In this document: piece after piece, positions 11,433-22,934 of the stretch
Position numbering within the stretch: position 1 is the stretch's first letter
Layout of the letters: every line of letters begins with the position of its first letter
Source of the DNA: Reticulitermes speratus
Lineage: Eukaryota > Arthropoda > Insecta > Blattodea > Rhinotermitidae
Reading direction: 5' to 3'
Assembly (NCBI GenBank): GCA_021186555.1
Contig: JAJKFL010000011.1
Coordinates: forward strand, 34,976,923 to 35,040,922
DNA length: 64,000 nt
Made by a program: the position numbers and the translations under genes
Notes under the pieces: model-generated
What the model was told of the DNA's origin: nothing
Seen by the model: the letters and a program-made list of their open reading frames with translations, nothing else
Database searches by the model: none

Positions 11433-11969
11433 GATTTTAATTTAACAAGAAGCCACAGAAAGTTTGCGGTGGCAATGTGGTTTGTCTGACGTCACGACAG
11501 GCCTGATTGTGCTTTACAGATCTGAGGTATTTATCTTGCATGTGTGTGTCTTCATGGAGCAATGGTACAAGCTCCACAAACTGAAAACCCATACAGTAGT
11601 AGCTCCCAGCTGTTTTGATTTCCTGGAACCCACTTTTTTAACGTCAGAATATTTTGCGTACCCGCACATGCTGATAGTTGTGGTGCTAGTATTCACTGAT
11701 GGAGCCAGCAGTTTGTAACCTTATACCAAATTCCACGGTGTCATGGCTCATATCACCAACGTTTGTAAACTAGTGCCTTCTTTCTTCTCATTTTTCTCGT
11801 TCAGGTTTGTCGCATTCAGTCTAGTGAAGTGGTTGCAACCTTTTTCGGTATCAGGACCCCCTTTTTACTGTCAAAATATTTCGTGGATCCTCATGTGATA
11901 GCAGTTGTATTATTATTAGTATTTGTTGATTGAGAAAATACATATTATAATGACGAAAAGATTCTAAGT
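11433..11969. other. Unit-1 right flank, no gene
   Basis: Matches 27,560-28,080 and 42,930-43,465. At about 11,945 the similarity to those copies stops and unit 2 begins, so the unit 1/unit 2 joint lies at about 11,945-11,975. Confidence 0.6.
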
Positions 11970-12044
11970 AATTGTAACTGGAACATCAGAGGGAATTTCT
12001 AAGTCGGATGTTGCTACAAATTTAAATACTTAATTTTAGAAGTA

Positions 12045-12122
12045 CAGGGCATACACAAACGAATGGTGCGGTTTTAATAGTGTTCACTATTAACACCGCA
12101 CCATTCTTTTGTGTATGCCCTG
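12045..12122. mobile_element. 78-bp palindromic MITE
   Basis: CAGGGCATACACAAACGAAT at 12,045 is mirrored by the end at 12,122 (TTGTGTATGCCCTG), with long complementary arms (GGTGCGG, then ACTATTAACACCGCACC). A TA dinucleotide flanks both sides (12,043-12,044 and 12,123-12,124), consistent with a Tc1/mariner-type target. The aligned position in unit 1 (about 2,260) lacks it. Confidence 0.75.
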
Positions 12123-13221
12123 TATATTGTTTTGATATTTACATGTTATTGTACTTATTTTCAGTAGTGTCAAAGTAACGACCACATTGTTTATCAGAGG
12201 CGGGAAACGATTCAGTTACATGCAAATACCAAGTGTTGCCATGAACCAAGAGTGTTTACAGGTTTGTAATGGGCCCAGTTGAGTCCGCATCTCTGACCCT
12301 CCTCAATACCTGATGAGGGAAAGAGGTCCGAGCTTCCGTAATGGCGCATTTGGGAAAACACTTGGCGATGTAGGATGTATAAAAACTGTAGTGAGATATG
12401 GATCCATGGATGCCTTGGGGTTAATCATGTTCCCACACCGAACCTTTTCACCCAAAACCGGGTTCGAATTTGAAATCACATAAGCAGAAACTTTCACCTT
12501 CCAACTCCGGTCTGCGTGACAAGATATCAATTCGTTCATATGCAATGTAAAAAATAAAAGTCTCGTATAATTTGAAATTTTGTGTGTAATTAAATGCTAA
12601 AATATTCACAGTTTCAGAAAACTCGTACAGCATTATGGTCTTACGAACAGCAGTCAATGAACCTTTGTTTGTAGCATTGCATTTCAAATGTTCGAATTTT
12701 TTTTTTTTTTACTGTTATGCTACCGATTTCGGTTGCATTAATGCATCATAAATGTGGGGATATTGTGTCTGAACTTTGGGGACCTCGCAAGGTGTTGCCA
12801 GCTTATCGAATGATTAATTGTAACGATTTAGAACATAGCTTTATTTCTTTCAGCCGACATAATTACAATACACAGAGATGTCAAGGCATACTGCTACATG
12901 TACTCATCACTTCTTGCCCTGGAACTTTGGGTTTTGTGGGTCCTTCTGCTGGCTGTGGTTGTCCAGGTCTGCTTTGGTGCCAGTACCGGGGTACCCAGAC
13001 TTATGTCCTGCAAATGCATTAGGGATATATAACCACATTACCTCTGGTTTCCTGTTTTACAGGTCACAGGTTCCAATCATAAAACAAGGTTTTCACAATT
13101 TCTCCATAAATCTTGTGGGACAATACAAGTATGGGACCTTTAAAACAGAGAAGAAAAGATAAACGGTAGGAAGTGAGGCAATGAAATAAAGCTTGCGGGA
13201 ATGTTTGTTCACGTAATGAGG

Positions 13222-13512
13222 ATGGCGGGGATAGCTCAGTCGGTATAGCGACTCGCTGCGGGCTGGACGGTCCGGGGATCGAATCCCTGGGGAAGCGAGA
13301 TTTTTCCGCACCCGTCCAGATTGACCCGGGGTGACCCACCAAGCCTCTTGTACAATGGGTACCGGGTCTCTTTCACGGGGGGGTAAAGCGGCCGGGGCGT
13401 GGTGTTGACCACCAACACCCATCTAGCGCCGAAGTTAAAGAAAGAGTAGAGCTACACCTCTCCTTCCCCTCGTGTGCCTTCATGGTTATAGCGTGAACTT
13501 TACCATTACCGT
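13222..13512 (+). repeat. SINE family 1 copy
   Basis: GCGGGGATAGCTCAGTCGGT is a clean A-box region and GGTCCGGGGATCGAATCCC the B-box region. The body is the best preserved in the window (AAAGCGGCCGGGGCGTGGTG, CCATCTAGCGCCGAAG). It ends near ACTTTACCATTACC. It is at the same place as the 3,218 copy in unit 1. Confidence 0.88.
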
Positions 13513-13724
13513 CAGTGAATTAGACTATAGGATGTTTATTAGTGAATGACGAATCGGAAGGACATTGAAAGACGCAGTCACGGATTAATGCGGTGTTATC
13601 CCAGCATTTCCCTGGAGTGACTGAGTGAAACAACGATACTCCTCAGTCCACGATAACCGAACTTCGAGGGAACACTGAAGGCAGTCATTAACCAAACTGG
13701 GCTGAACATCCTTTAGGACTCCAG

Positions 13725-13995
13725 GAGGTTGAGGCTACCAGAATTTCTAGACAATCGGCACATGAAGGTGGCAAAGTTGTCAGCGTCACGCGCCGGTCGC
13801 CTTCATCCCCAGTATCTACCCCCTGGTACTCATTTATGTTAGATGCTGAGTCGACCCCAGGGCCATATTACGGCTGAAAGGATTAAGTAAATGAAAACTC
13901 CCAATGACCACATCGGGAATCGAACCCGCGACTTTCCGGCTTGTAGTGCAGTGCCCCCCATTAACGAAGCACTAGTGTTACCCACTTGGCTGCAG
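13725..13995 (-). repeat. SINE family 3 copy, minus strand
   Basis: CCAGGAGGTTGAGGCTACCA and CGGGAATCGAACCCGCGACT are reverse complements of the body and B-box region of the family 3 SINE. It is equivalent to 3,715-3,995. Confidence 0.82.
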
Positions 13996-14283
13996 TGCAG
14001 GAGAGGAAGTGAAAATATTGAAATAGAAAGGATCTGACCAAGCCCTTCTTGGCGAACAGTGAAGATATGGTTCTTCTTGTACGAGTATAGACATTATTAG
14101 GTGTAAAGTGAGGAAAAGAGGACTGACTGGGCCAAAATGAAAATGTTCGTACACATTTAATACAATGCACTTCCATGCAATTGGTAATATACAGATAAGA
14201 ATTTATTCCAACTTATTGAACTAGTGTATGTCAATATAGAAGTTATTCCAACATTTATTCTGATTTCACCGTGCATCTTTTTC

Positions 14284-14646
14284 TAATTATTAACAAGTCA
14301 CCAACTAAATGCACTTCTTTATTTAAAGAACACTACAAGGCTTCTTTAAAACGTTAGATAAAAACCCCTACATATGTTTCGGCTTATTAATAAGCCATCC
14401 TCAGGGGGTGTCACAACTGCATTATTTAAATAATATAATTTAAATAATATAATAAATTGTATATATACATATACAATGAACTAATATGAGGATGTGTTTT
14501 TAAATTATGCAGTTGCGACACCCCCTGAGGATGGCTTATTAATAAGCCGAAACATATGTAGGGGTTTTTATCTAACGTTTTAAAGAAGCCTTGTAGTGTT
14601 CTTTAAATGAAGAAGTGCATTTAGTTGGTGACTTATTAATAATTAT
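14284..14646. mobile_element. Foldback element, arms of about 140 bp
   Basis: The left arm (14,284-14,425) and right arm (14,508-14,646) are near-perfect inverted copies. Each carries CATATGTTTCGGCTTATTAA opposite TTAATAAGCC with CCATCCTCAGGGGGTGTC. An AT-rich spacer separates the arms. It is absent from unit 1. It belongs with the foldbacks at 15,495, 22,414 and 48,161 by its core motif. Confidence 0.85.
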
Positions 14647-15494
14647 TCCAACATGTTTGGGCTGATACACATAGCCATGATGAGTACACATGAAGGTCAT
14701 GGTTAGTTAAGAATACATAACATTGTCCAAGGCAAATTTGAAGTGTTAACTACCAGAGAAAATTACAACACCTACGTATGCAGTGGGCAATCATGTATAA
14801 AATGTAAAATACACAATATACAGAACTGAATTAATACAGAAAATGTTCGCTTGATGTATACACAGCTACATTGTATATAGAACTTTCTACATATATTGCA
14901 GGAAAGTGCTTGGAAGCAAATAATCTTTATCGAGTTCTGTATATTTTATATAATATATTTCATACACGATGGCCCACTGCATACGAAGATATTGTAATTT
15001 TACTCCAGAATGTACATTTTACCTTTATCTTAAGACAATGTTATATATTCTGAAGTAAACATAAATTTTGTATGTACTCCCTGATAATGGCTACTTGTAT
15101 CAGCTGAAACACGTTGCAATGACTTTTATATTGATATACACCAATGAAACGAAGTTGGAATAAATTCTTATCTGTTTACACGCATTACGTATATATTCAG
15201 CAGTACCAAATTTCAAAATAGAATGAAGGATGCAAATTCGAAACAGAATTCTAACATACAGACATTTGACAATGGTTTTACATTAGTAATATCACAAGCA
15301 TTTACAATGGTTTCACCTGAAGAAGGAAGAAATTTTGCTTCTGAAATTTAATGTATTGTGTCAAGTATTTGTATGACAACAGAAAATATTCTCGTAAATG
15401 CTGCTGATATTACACACAGATTTCTGATGTAAGACATACACGGAATATATGAAGCCTGTATGTAGGGGAAGTAAGATGTAAATCTAGTACACAC

Positions 15495-15674
15495 GTTTTA
15501 TTTCCAAACACTGCACAGAGTAATTTTTATGTTCCTACATGTTTCGGCTACATATTGTAGCCATCATCAGGGGGCCAATGTGACAAAATCATAAGCAGCG
15601 TATAATGGCTACAATACGTAGCCGAAACATGGAGCAGCATAAAAATTACTTTGTACAGTGGTTGGAAATAAAAC
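15495..15674. mobile_element. Foldback element, arms of about 75 bp
   Basis: GTTTTATTTCCAAACACTGC at about 15,494 is mirrored near 15,652-15,674. The arms include ACATGTTTCGGCTACATATT and GTAGCCATCATCAGGGGG against GGCTACAATACGTAGCCGAA. An incomplete relative (CCCTGATAATGGCTACTTGT) lies at 15,080-15,110. Confidence 0.8.
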
Positions 15675-17029
15675 TGTATTTGTAACATTACTGCATGGAA
15701 TACGTGTAACATTAAGTGTGTAAATGTAGGATTATAAGTGTAAATGTTGATCCAGATGTGTTGGAATGCAAAAGGGATACCCGATGATTACTAACACAGG
15801 ACGCACTTACTTCACATTTAACAACCTACTGTTTAGAGTACTTCATTCATGGACACCTCAAAATACTTTTATTTTGTTAACAGCAGCCCTATTTGTGAGC
15901 GAGAGAATTGTGTTCATACTAGGCTCATAAGTGTGCACAGCACATTTCATTAGTGTGGGCTCCCACGGGATTGTATTTGTAATTTTTATAAAAGGCGGAC
16001 ATGTATCGAATACTCGGCCAAAAGTCATTCTTATTCACCTAAAAGAACTTAAAATTAAATGAAATTGTTAAGTTTATAACTGGACTCTACTTCAAAATAC
16101 CAAATTAAACGACGAAAAAAAAGATACAAAATTTTTGCTGTTTTTGAGGGGCATTCGGCACACCATGTATGCACACACTCAACAGACACTCGTTACCTTT
16201 GCCAGCATATAATGACACAAAATGCAATCCGCGTACATATACTTGAATTTTCGTAATAGTCATAAATTCCAAGTCACGCCTGCTATTCAGTGACAATGCT
16301 AAAGGAAGTTGTCTTCGAAGGACATTCTTCTTCATGTCAGTGACAGAAATTCATATACAAATTGTAAATATTATATATTCCACTAACACAACTTTATATG
16401 AATAATTTTGTATCAAACACAACACACAGCAAGTAATTTAAGATCAACAAAACACGTTACCAACCGTTACTTCAGTTAGTGTCACTGTCTATGTTGGCAA
16501 CTCATATGCGTTACGGTTTCACTACAACAGATACCAAAACATGGCCACGGACAAACAGTTTGTTGGCACTGGAAGTGCAGTGATACACACTGCTTCTCTT
16601 GTTCAAAGTCTTGCGGGCTCATGAACATTGAACAGTCAATTGTTACAAGGGATATAAATGCGTCCTCTTTTTTTAGTTATTTCGGTTTTGAAATTGAAAG
16701 GGATTTCAGTGGGGCCAGCCATGAACAAAGCTCTGGTAAACCTTACCTGGCCCAGTTGGTTCATGGGTCGGATTACACTGATTTGTGCGGTTGTCTTTTG
16801 CAGCCTTGTCCATGTCTGAATCTGAAACACAAAATGTAGCGAAACATTTCAGTTAATAGAACATGGATGTTCACGTTCTTTCTTTTAATTGCCCCCCCCC
16901 CCCCCCGACGTAGAGGTGGAAATGAAAAGTTTGCATGTGAAATGCATGTTTGTAATCAGCATTGCAATATACTGCTACCATGAAGCGAAGAGAAATGTAA
17001 AAAACTGACTACATGAAAGCACTTTACCA
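15675..17029. other. Unit-2 block F, no confirmed gene
   Basis: This block matches 4,590-5,690. A long C run lies at about 16,893-16,907. The only coding hint is the minus-strand segment reported separately at 16,201-16,335. Confidence 0.4.
16201..16335 (-). CDS. Possible first exon of unknown protein (weak)
   Basis: On the minus strand an ATG at 16,335 opens a frame starting MKKNVLRRQLPLALS and running through DLEFMTITKIQVY. A donor-like AAAG|GTAACG lies near 16,199-16,201. The unit-1 counterpart (about 4,920-5,060) has an indel near its start that shifts the frame, although the later part of the reading persists. I recognise no family. It may be chance open frame in a repeat; the ATG, splice-like border and partial conservation are the only support. 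Confidence 0.15.
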
Positions 17030-18263
17030 TATGTATATATGTGTATATTCATTTTCAGGGCGTTTGATTTTAATTGAACAAGCATTTCATACGAATGAAA
17101 TATTACAATGATGAAAGTGAGCCATTTTGTGACAATTCTTGTTTAATATATCAGTTTGTTATAGCTGTAAAGTGTGAACATCTTAGGGCACTGCATGCAT
17201 CAGATCAGTGATGCAAACTGTGTAGCCATTTTAAGTACTATTCATATACTCTATTCAATTTGATTCTACACATTTGCATAGGAAATGGTTAAATTAACAG
17301 TTTGGTAACTGTGACAGGAATTATGGTATGTCAAATTTGTTGTTTGTAAGAGAGAGAGAGAGAGGGGGGGGGGGAGAGAGAGAGTTTTCTATGTCCAGCT
17401 TAGAGCCTGGCCCTCTGATAGAAACTACAAATCCCCTCATGCATACAACTACTCGCCATAGAGGGGACAACATCTTTGCATCATAGCAAGAGGCAATGTC
17501 ACCAGTTCTACAGTGCGCAGTCCTGCTCATTTCCACGTTAAAATAATCTCCCTGTGTAAGTCTGTCGTTATAATGTCTTATAATGTTATCGGGGACAATA
17601 TTTACGAACAGGACCAACAGATTGCATCAATAAGTGGCAATGAGAGGTGCCTATTCTTGATTGGTATTAAACGCCCACAGGTGCACACCCAAAATTTTTC
17701 ATTGGAGGGTGGGGGGCTGACCCTAAGGCTATATATAATTTGTCTGATTTTAAAAATTATATTATACAAATTATGTTATATATATAAAACTGTAACATAA
17801 CACTGTTTGCAACTGCATTTATATACATACACATACACATACGTGTTCCATGATTCAATCACAGTGTCCTAACTCGTTTCTTTAATTTATTAATTTATTA
17901 TTCAGAATTCTAATGTACTAGTCATCAGCTGATTTCAGTGGCTGATTTTGGCTGAAGGGTAAATTATATACAAGGTTTGATACCATCGTATATGCAAAAT
18001 CACTTTTTTTTAATTTCAGTTTGAAGGGGGGTTTGAAGGGGGCTGCAGCTCGGCAGCCCCCCCCCCCATGGGAGAGCCCCTGAATCTCCATCTTTGCTGA
18101 AAATGTACATAGCGTTGATATTTAGTGAAATCATGATGTTAAAAGCCCTCTCATTGGCTATAATGTATGATAATGATTTGTGGAGTCTATAGGTATAGAT
18201 GCCAGTCATCAGAATCTTCCTTTGAAATTTCAACAGGCTATACACTACTTCGCACGTAACACC
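17030..18263. other. No gene; GA/G-rich and poly-C tracts
   Basis: Contains an AG-repeat with an embedded G run at about 17,349-17,383 and a C run near 18,058-18,068. It is unique to unit 2 relative to unit 1. No coding or RNA signature seen. Confidence 0.5.
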
Positions 18264-18341
18264 CAACATATCAGCATACCAAAGTGTCAACATATCAGCA
18301 TACCAAAGTGTCAACATACTCGTATCAGCATACCAAAGTGT
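18264..18341 (+). repeat. ATCAGCATACCAAAGTGT minisatellite, three units
   Basis: Units of about 24 bp (AACATATCAGCATACCAAAG followed by TGTC); the last unit is interrupted by ACTCGT. The same array has six units at 40,038-40,184 and four at 54,233-54,332, each followed by the same flanking block. Confidence 0.88.
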
Positions 18342-20349
18342 TTTTGTGTATTTATGCGTTTCTGGTTCTTCCATATTGTGTGGGCTGGCAACAGTGTGAC
18401 TTTGATTGATCTTGTAATTTAAATGTCGAATTTGAATTTATCAATGCGTCTTGTGGTGAAGAAACAGAAACTACACACGGCGCTGTGCACGATCTTACTT
18501 GTGACATCCCCCCCCCCCCCCACTCTCTCGAAATTAATGAAAAATAGTTCAGAAGGCTTTCTTAACTGCTTCGAGATACGAAAGTGCTGTTGTGGCACAT
18601 TGCGGTGCCATGCAGTGTCTTTTTGGGAACTGTAAATTTTGTGGTCCTGTTCTGAGAAACTTCGAAGAGGGGGGGGGGGGGGTTCAGCGTATATCACCGA
18701 TAATTTAAGCGACATAAAAAAATTCAATAAGCGTCGTTAAACCAGTACGTGTATACGATGATTTATTGGAAAGATATGGAACAGTCAGATTGTGAATATC
18801 GTTACGTTTAACGCAAACCCTATTCTGCAAATTTACAAAAAAAAAAAAAAATTGTGGTCTCCTCGTCGCCACCCACGTGTTGTCTACCAACATGCAATCT
18901 TAAATGGCGCTATCATAATCTGCTTTTGTTTTGAATATTTTGGCAGCTTGTTCCTCCGAAACGCCGAATTCATAAAACTAGTGTTTCAAACCCACAAGAC
19001 CGTAACATCAATTTTCACAGCCGTAAAACTCCACATATAAACATAATACGTAATGCAACGTAAAATTCAAAAATTAAAAATAATACATTATATTCACCGC
19101 CTAGCTCATAGCAGATAATTTGAAAAAAAAAAATTTCTCATTATTCGTTCCATATTTCGAGTCATTGAAAAGCAAACTGGTGTAATTATTTATAATAAAA
19201 AGTGCGTGTATATCCTATACGGTGTCGCAACACTCATCTACGAACAAGCAAAGTTACAGCTCTGGATCGCCAACCCGTAGCTCGCAGGCAACATATCGCA
19301 CGCGGACACAATTGTAATGAGAAAACATCTTTCATCCCTTTCCCTGGCAAAGTCGAGATAGACCGGTGAAGCGATTTTGAAAAACTCATGAAACGTGTAT
19401 TTATGGGCACATACATTACGTTACATTACAAATTTATTCCGTAAAAATTCGTCCAAAAAAAAGGCGATACCTTAGCCCAGGTTCAAATTTTATTTTTATG
19501 CATTTACGTACTATTACCAGTACATTTTTATTGCACCTGACGTATACACACGTACACAAAGTTATACGTATAATTATACATAGGCCTACGCTGCCCCGCT
19601 CTTCACTCTGTGTATTGCAGTTCACGTTGCCCGCATGCAGACCAAATTTTGCCGAAGTTACCCTAACCACATAACACGTTCAGCACGCCTGTTGTAGCTA
19701 GTTGCTACTTTACCCCTCGCAGCACAGTGTATATCACGATAGGGCAATATAATATTACTGTGCTCGCAGACAAAGATGTGTAATTTATCTACATGCAGTA
19801 GACGTGATCAACACCACTTTACCTTTCACAGGCTCACTTAAAAGTACTGTTTCAGCAGACTTACCTTAATTGCAGCGTACCCAAAATCACTTCTCAAATA
19901 TTAATAAACTTTCTTCTTCTTCAGCGTAATTAGAGTTTTGATGCGTTCGCGTATTATATATAGGCGTACCGGCTGGGCAGCTTCGTTAGGGGAATCCCCT
20001 GATATCGTACTGCCCCCCCATCCACTCATGCTTGTGCACATGCGCGTGGCTGACTTACAGGTTGCGACCGAGTAGGGAGGTGACGTGGCATTTTCACATA
20101 TTTTATCTCAGAACGACTTGAATCTTTTTTTTCTTCCAATTTTACAATAATTTTATTAGAAAAATTGCAAAAATAATACGCTTATACCTGGTACATTCTG
20201 AGTGTTCTGATAAATTATATACTGTATTCGACAAGAATTTTTCGACAAAGGGTCCTGATTCAGAAAAATGAAATGGATATTGTCCCATGCGTTCGGAGGC
20301 TAATCTGAACTCGTAACGTAACCTATTTAGCTTGTGTTATATAACACTG
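18342..20349. other. Repeat blocks P and G, no gene
   Basis: 18,342-19,030 matches 40,185-40,870 and 54,333-55,010, including facing poly-C (about 18,506-18,521) and poly-G (about 18,668-18,682) runs. 18,990-19,970 matches 6,180-7,140 and 59,515-60,065. Open frames here change with each copy. Confidence 0.55.
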
Positions 20350-20622
20350 AAGCCGATTCCAATGGCCGTGCGGTCTAAGGCGTGGGTCTTCGGCCGCTCG
20401 CTTACTAGGATCGTGGGTTCGAATCCCACCGGGGGCATGGATGTCTGTCTCTTGTGACTGTTGTGTGATGTCAGGTAGAGGTCTCTGCGACGGGCTGATC
20501 ACTCGTCCAGAGGAGTCCTACCGAGTGTGGTGTGTCTCAAATGTGTGTGATCGTGAAACCTCGACGATACGAGGAGGCCCAGGCCCATATAGGGCTGTCG
20601 AGCCATACAAAAAAAATATATA
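20350..20622 (+). repeat. tRNA-Leu-like SINE (family 2), well preserved
   Basis: GGCCGTGCGGTCTAAGGCGT is the A-box region with a Leu-like D arm, then GGGTTCGAATCCCACC is a perfect B-box region. The body (GTCAGGTAGAGGTCTCTGCG, CCAGAGGAGTCCTACCG) equals that at 1,486-1,722. It ends near an A-rich run at 20,608. Absent from unit 4, so placed after or lost from that copy. Confidence 0.85.
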
Positions 20623-20779
20623 TAACACTGAAACGACGATTGTAAGTTTAACATGATCTGTATATTTACAGGACACGATCCATTATGGATCGTATAACAA
20701 TAGATCTTCGTATGCCATCGAAAAAACATAACAGCCTATGCTGCAATTGGAATTCGAAGCACGCATACACCATTGTACC

Positions 20780-20892
20780 ACATGTATGCATCTAAGTGTC
20801 TTTATGTATGTATGCGTGTGTATGCTTGCATTTATGCATGTATGTATGTATATAATCGTATATATGTGTGCATGTAAGTATGTGTATGTACA
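20780..20892 (+). repeat. TGTATG-rich degenerate microsatellite
   Basis: Irregular TGTATGTATGCGTGTATGC-type sequence; open frames over it on both strands are by-products of the low complexity. Confidence 0.8.
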
Positions 20893-20972
20893 TATACAAC
20901 CTGTTCCGTTAAAAGTCGTATCGTTAAAAGATGTAAGTTTCACCTTGATTTTAGGCTTCCGCCGCGATGTTG

Positions 20973-21068
20973 ATGTAATCTGTGGTCTTTTGGGTGATTA
21001 CACGGCGTCGTGAGGTAATTATTTACCTCACGACGCCGTGTAATTACCCAAAAGACCACAGATTACAT
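20973..21068. repeat. 96-bp near-perfect palindrome
   Basis: ATGTAATCTGTGGTCTTTTG at 20,973 is matched in inverted orientation up to 21,068. The centre is CGTGAGGTAATTATTTACCT and the arms are about 45 bp with one or two mismatches. The left outer flank (TTTTAGGCTTCCGCCGCGAT) resembles the flank of the inverted repeat at 11,240, so it may be the core of another foldback or MITE. Confidence 0.88.
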
Positions 21069-21471
21069 GTAAGTTTCAGTCTGTGTTAATTGATTTGTGT
21101 AGTAACTTCAGCTCGATACAGCATTCATTCTGCAACACTTGCCTTATGCTGCTTGTAAGATGACTCCAGGTGTTTAAACAATAGATTTAGAGATCGAAGT
21201 CCTTTCCGCATCAACCTATCATTCTACGTTGCATAAATTGTGCAGTTGATAAAGCGTGTTTAAACATGCAGATACACCAGTTTTTATGCTGTGTCACATA
21301 GGTATGCTGTACGTGTGTGCTTAAGTGTGTGTGTGTGTCTCACAGGCCTGCATGACGAAATGTTAGTAGTGCTACTTGTTACTAAAGATGGTTGAATTAA
21401 GTGGCCATAAATTAAAGTTCACAGTTATTTTGCTTCGAAATTCCGCGGCCTATGTGGCCAGTATATAAATT

Positions 21472-21778
21472 GGTGGCGTAGTTGGTTGAGGCACTGCGCT
21501 ACAAACCGGAACGTCGCAGGTTCGATTCCCGATGGTGTCATTGGAATTAATTCCTTGACATAATCGTTTCGGTCGCACTATGGCCTGGGGTCGACTCAGC
21601 CTCTAACAGAAATGAGTACGAGGAATATTTCCTGGGGGGTAAAGGCGGCCGGTGCGTAGGGCTGACAACCTTACCACCTTCATGTGCCGATTGTCTACAA
21701 ATATGGGAGCCTCAACCTCCTGGACCCCTCAGGGCCTGTCTAGGCCTGTAATGGGGTTGCTTTACCTTTACCTTTACA
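21472..21778 (+). repeat. SINE family 3 with empty site in unit 4
   Basis: GGTGGCGTAGTTGGTTGAGG, GCGCTACAAACCGGAACG and GCAGGTTCGATTCCCGATGG make a tRNA-like head. The body runs through CACCTTCATGTGCCGATTGT to a tail GCTTTACCTTTACCTTTAC. Unit 4 at 60,481-60,500 reads straight through (ATAAATTGGTAACACCTAAC), the matching site without the SINE. Confidence 0.88.
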
Positions 21779-22413
21779 CCTAACAACCTACACGTTGTCA
21801 TAACCCGGTACACTGCAATCGGAAATTTGCACCGCCTAAGAAACCTCAAGATCTATATTAAATTCTGTGTTGTGTGTGTGTGTGTATATTTATTTACTGT
21901 GTATGTATATTTATGTATCTTGCTCCCGAAAGTCTCAGATTCTCTTATCGAACCGTAGGGCCAATTGGTATTTTTCGCGGTTTCCTCTTTCTGCCTAGCC
22001 ATATCGTGCAATAGTAGCCGTACTCTAGAAGTCACGACAGCTACCTCGCACACTCTTTTGTGTTCAGAATTCATTACAGTTTTTAACTGGACGCTGTAGA
22101 ATGTATGGAGGGCCACAGTCTGAGAACTCCACCATCTTCAGTCCAAGTCATTTTACGGCTGTCAGCCTGTCTTGTCGAAATCCGTCCTGGGGCTGACTAC
22201 CCGATTTTTTTAAGGGTTGCCTTCATTGTCCGGGTCAGACCGCGTCAAGCTGTGAATACTAGTCACCTGTTCGTTTGTTCAAATTTATTGGATCCCTGTC
22301 AGATATAAATATGTAAATATTTAAAAGATTTTATTTTTTTTTTTCACAATACACCAAGGCCTTGGTTTACGTCATTTGCTTTAACGCCCATTGCCAATTT
22401 ACACTTCTTACTA

Positions 22414-22934
22414 TATAAAAACTCCAACTGGATGCACTTCTTATTTTAAAAAACTGTATAGTTCTTTAAAACATTTTTATAAAACCCGACATATGTTTCG
22501 GCTCCTCACTGAGCCATCTTCAGGGGTTTATGTCACTAAAACTGCATATATTTAAAAACGTCTATTCATTGGTTCACTTTGTAAACACAGTTTTACCACC
22601 TTCACTGTTATTGATGTGCACAGTCACTTTGTATCTTGTGTTAATCTAATAAACTGGTATTTCCGCAGGTGTTAATGTACGGATGCATGGTACTGTATCA
22701 TCTTGTTCTGGGGGTTGTGACTGTGCACATCATTAACAGTGAAAGTGGTAAAACTGTGTTTACAAAGCGAACCAATGAATAGACGTTTTTTAAATATATG
22801 CAGTTTTAGTGACAAAAAAACCCCTGAGGATGGCTCAGTGAGGAGCCGAAACATATGTCGGGTTTTATTGAAATGTTTTAAAGAACTATACAGTTTTTTA
22901 GAATAAAGGTGCATCCAGTTGGTGTTTTTAAATA
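22414..22934. mobile_element. Foldback element, about 520 bp
   Basis: Long arms (about 22,414-22,640 and 22,715-22,934) are inverted copies, beginning AACTCCAACTGGATGCAC and ending GTGCATCCAGTTGGTG. Each arm carries GACATATGTTTCGGCTCCTC opposite GAGCCATCTTCAGGGG. The middle has ACTGTGCACATCATTAACAG and its partner. The element sits inside a 1.29-kb stretch (22,279-23,575) missing from unit 4, where the flanks join at about 61,006. Confidence 0.87.

Larger units (their letters stand above)
2190..11945 (+). repeat. Segmental duplication, unit 1
   Basis: Blocks in this span recur in the same order and orientation from 11,970 onward. Examples: 2,195 with 11,975; 2,312-2,960 with 12,178-12,890; 3,218-3,995 with 13,220-13,995; 4,590-5,690 with 15,970-17,030; 6,180-7,140 with 18,990-19,970; 7,820-9,940 with 24,830-26,520; 9,940-11,940 with 26,520-28,080. 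Unit 2 carries extra segments between these blocks. No functional host gene was recognised. The unit looks like repeat-rich non-coding DNA duplicated in tandem and since diverged. Confidence 0.8.

Noticed and set aside
13222-13300. Functional tRNA gene
   Set aside because: The A- and B-box regions are good but the sequence does not fold into a full tRNA with acceptor stem; it is the head of a repeated SINE.
20352-20436. Genuine tRNA-Leu gene
   Set aside because: Strong internal promoter boxes, but the SINE body follows directly and the same unit occurs at 1,486.
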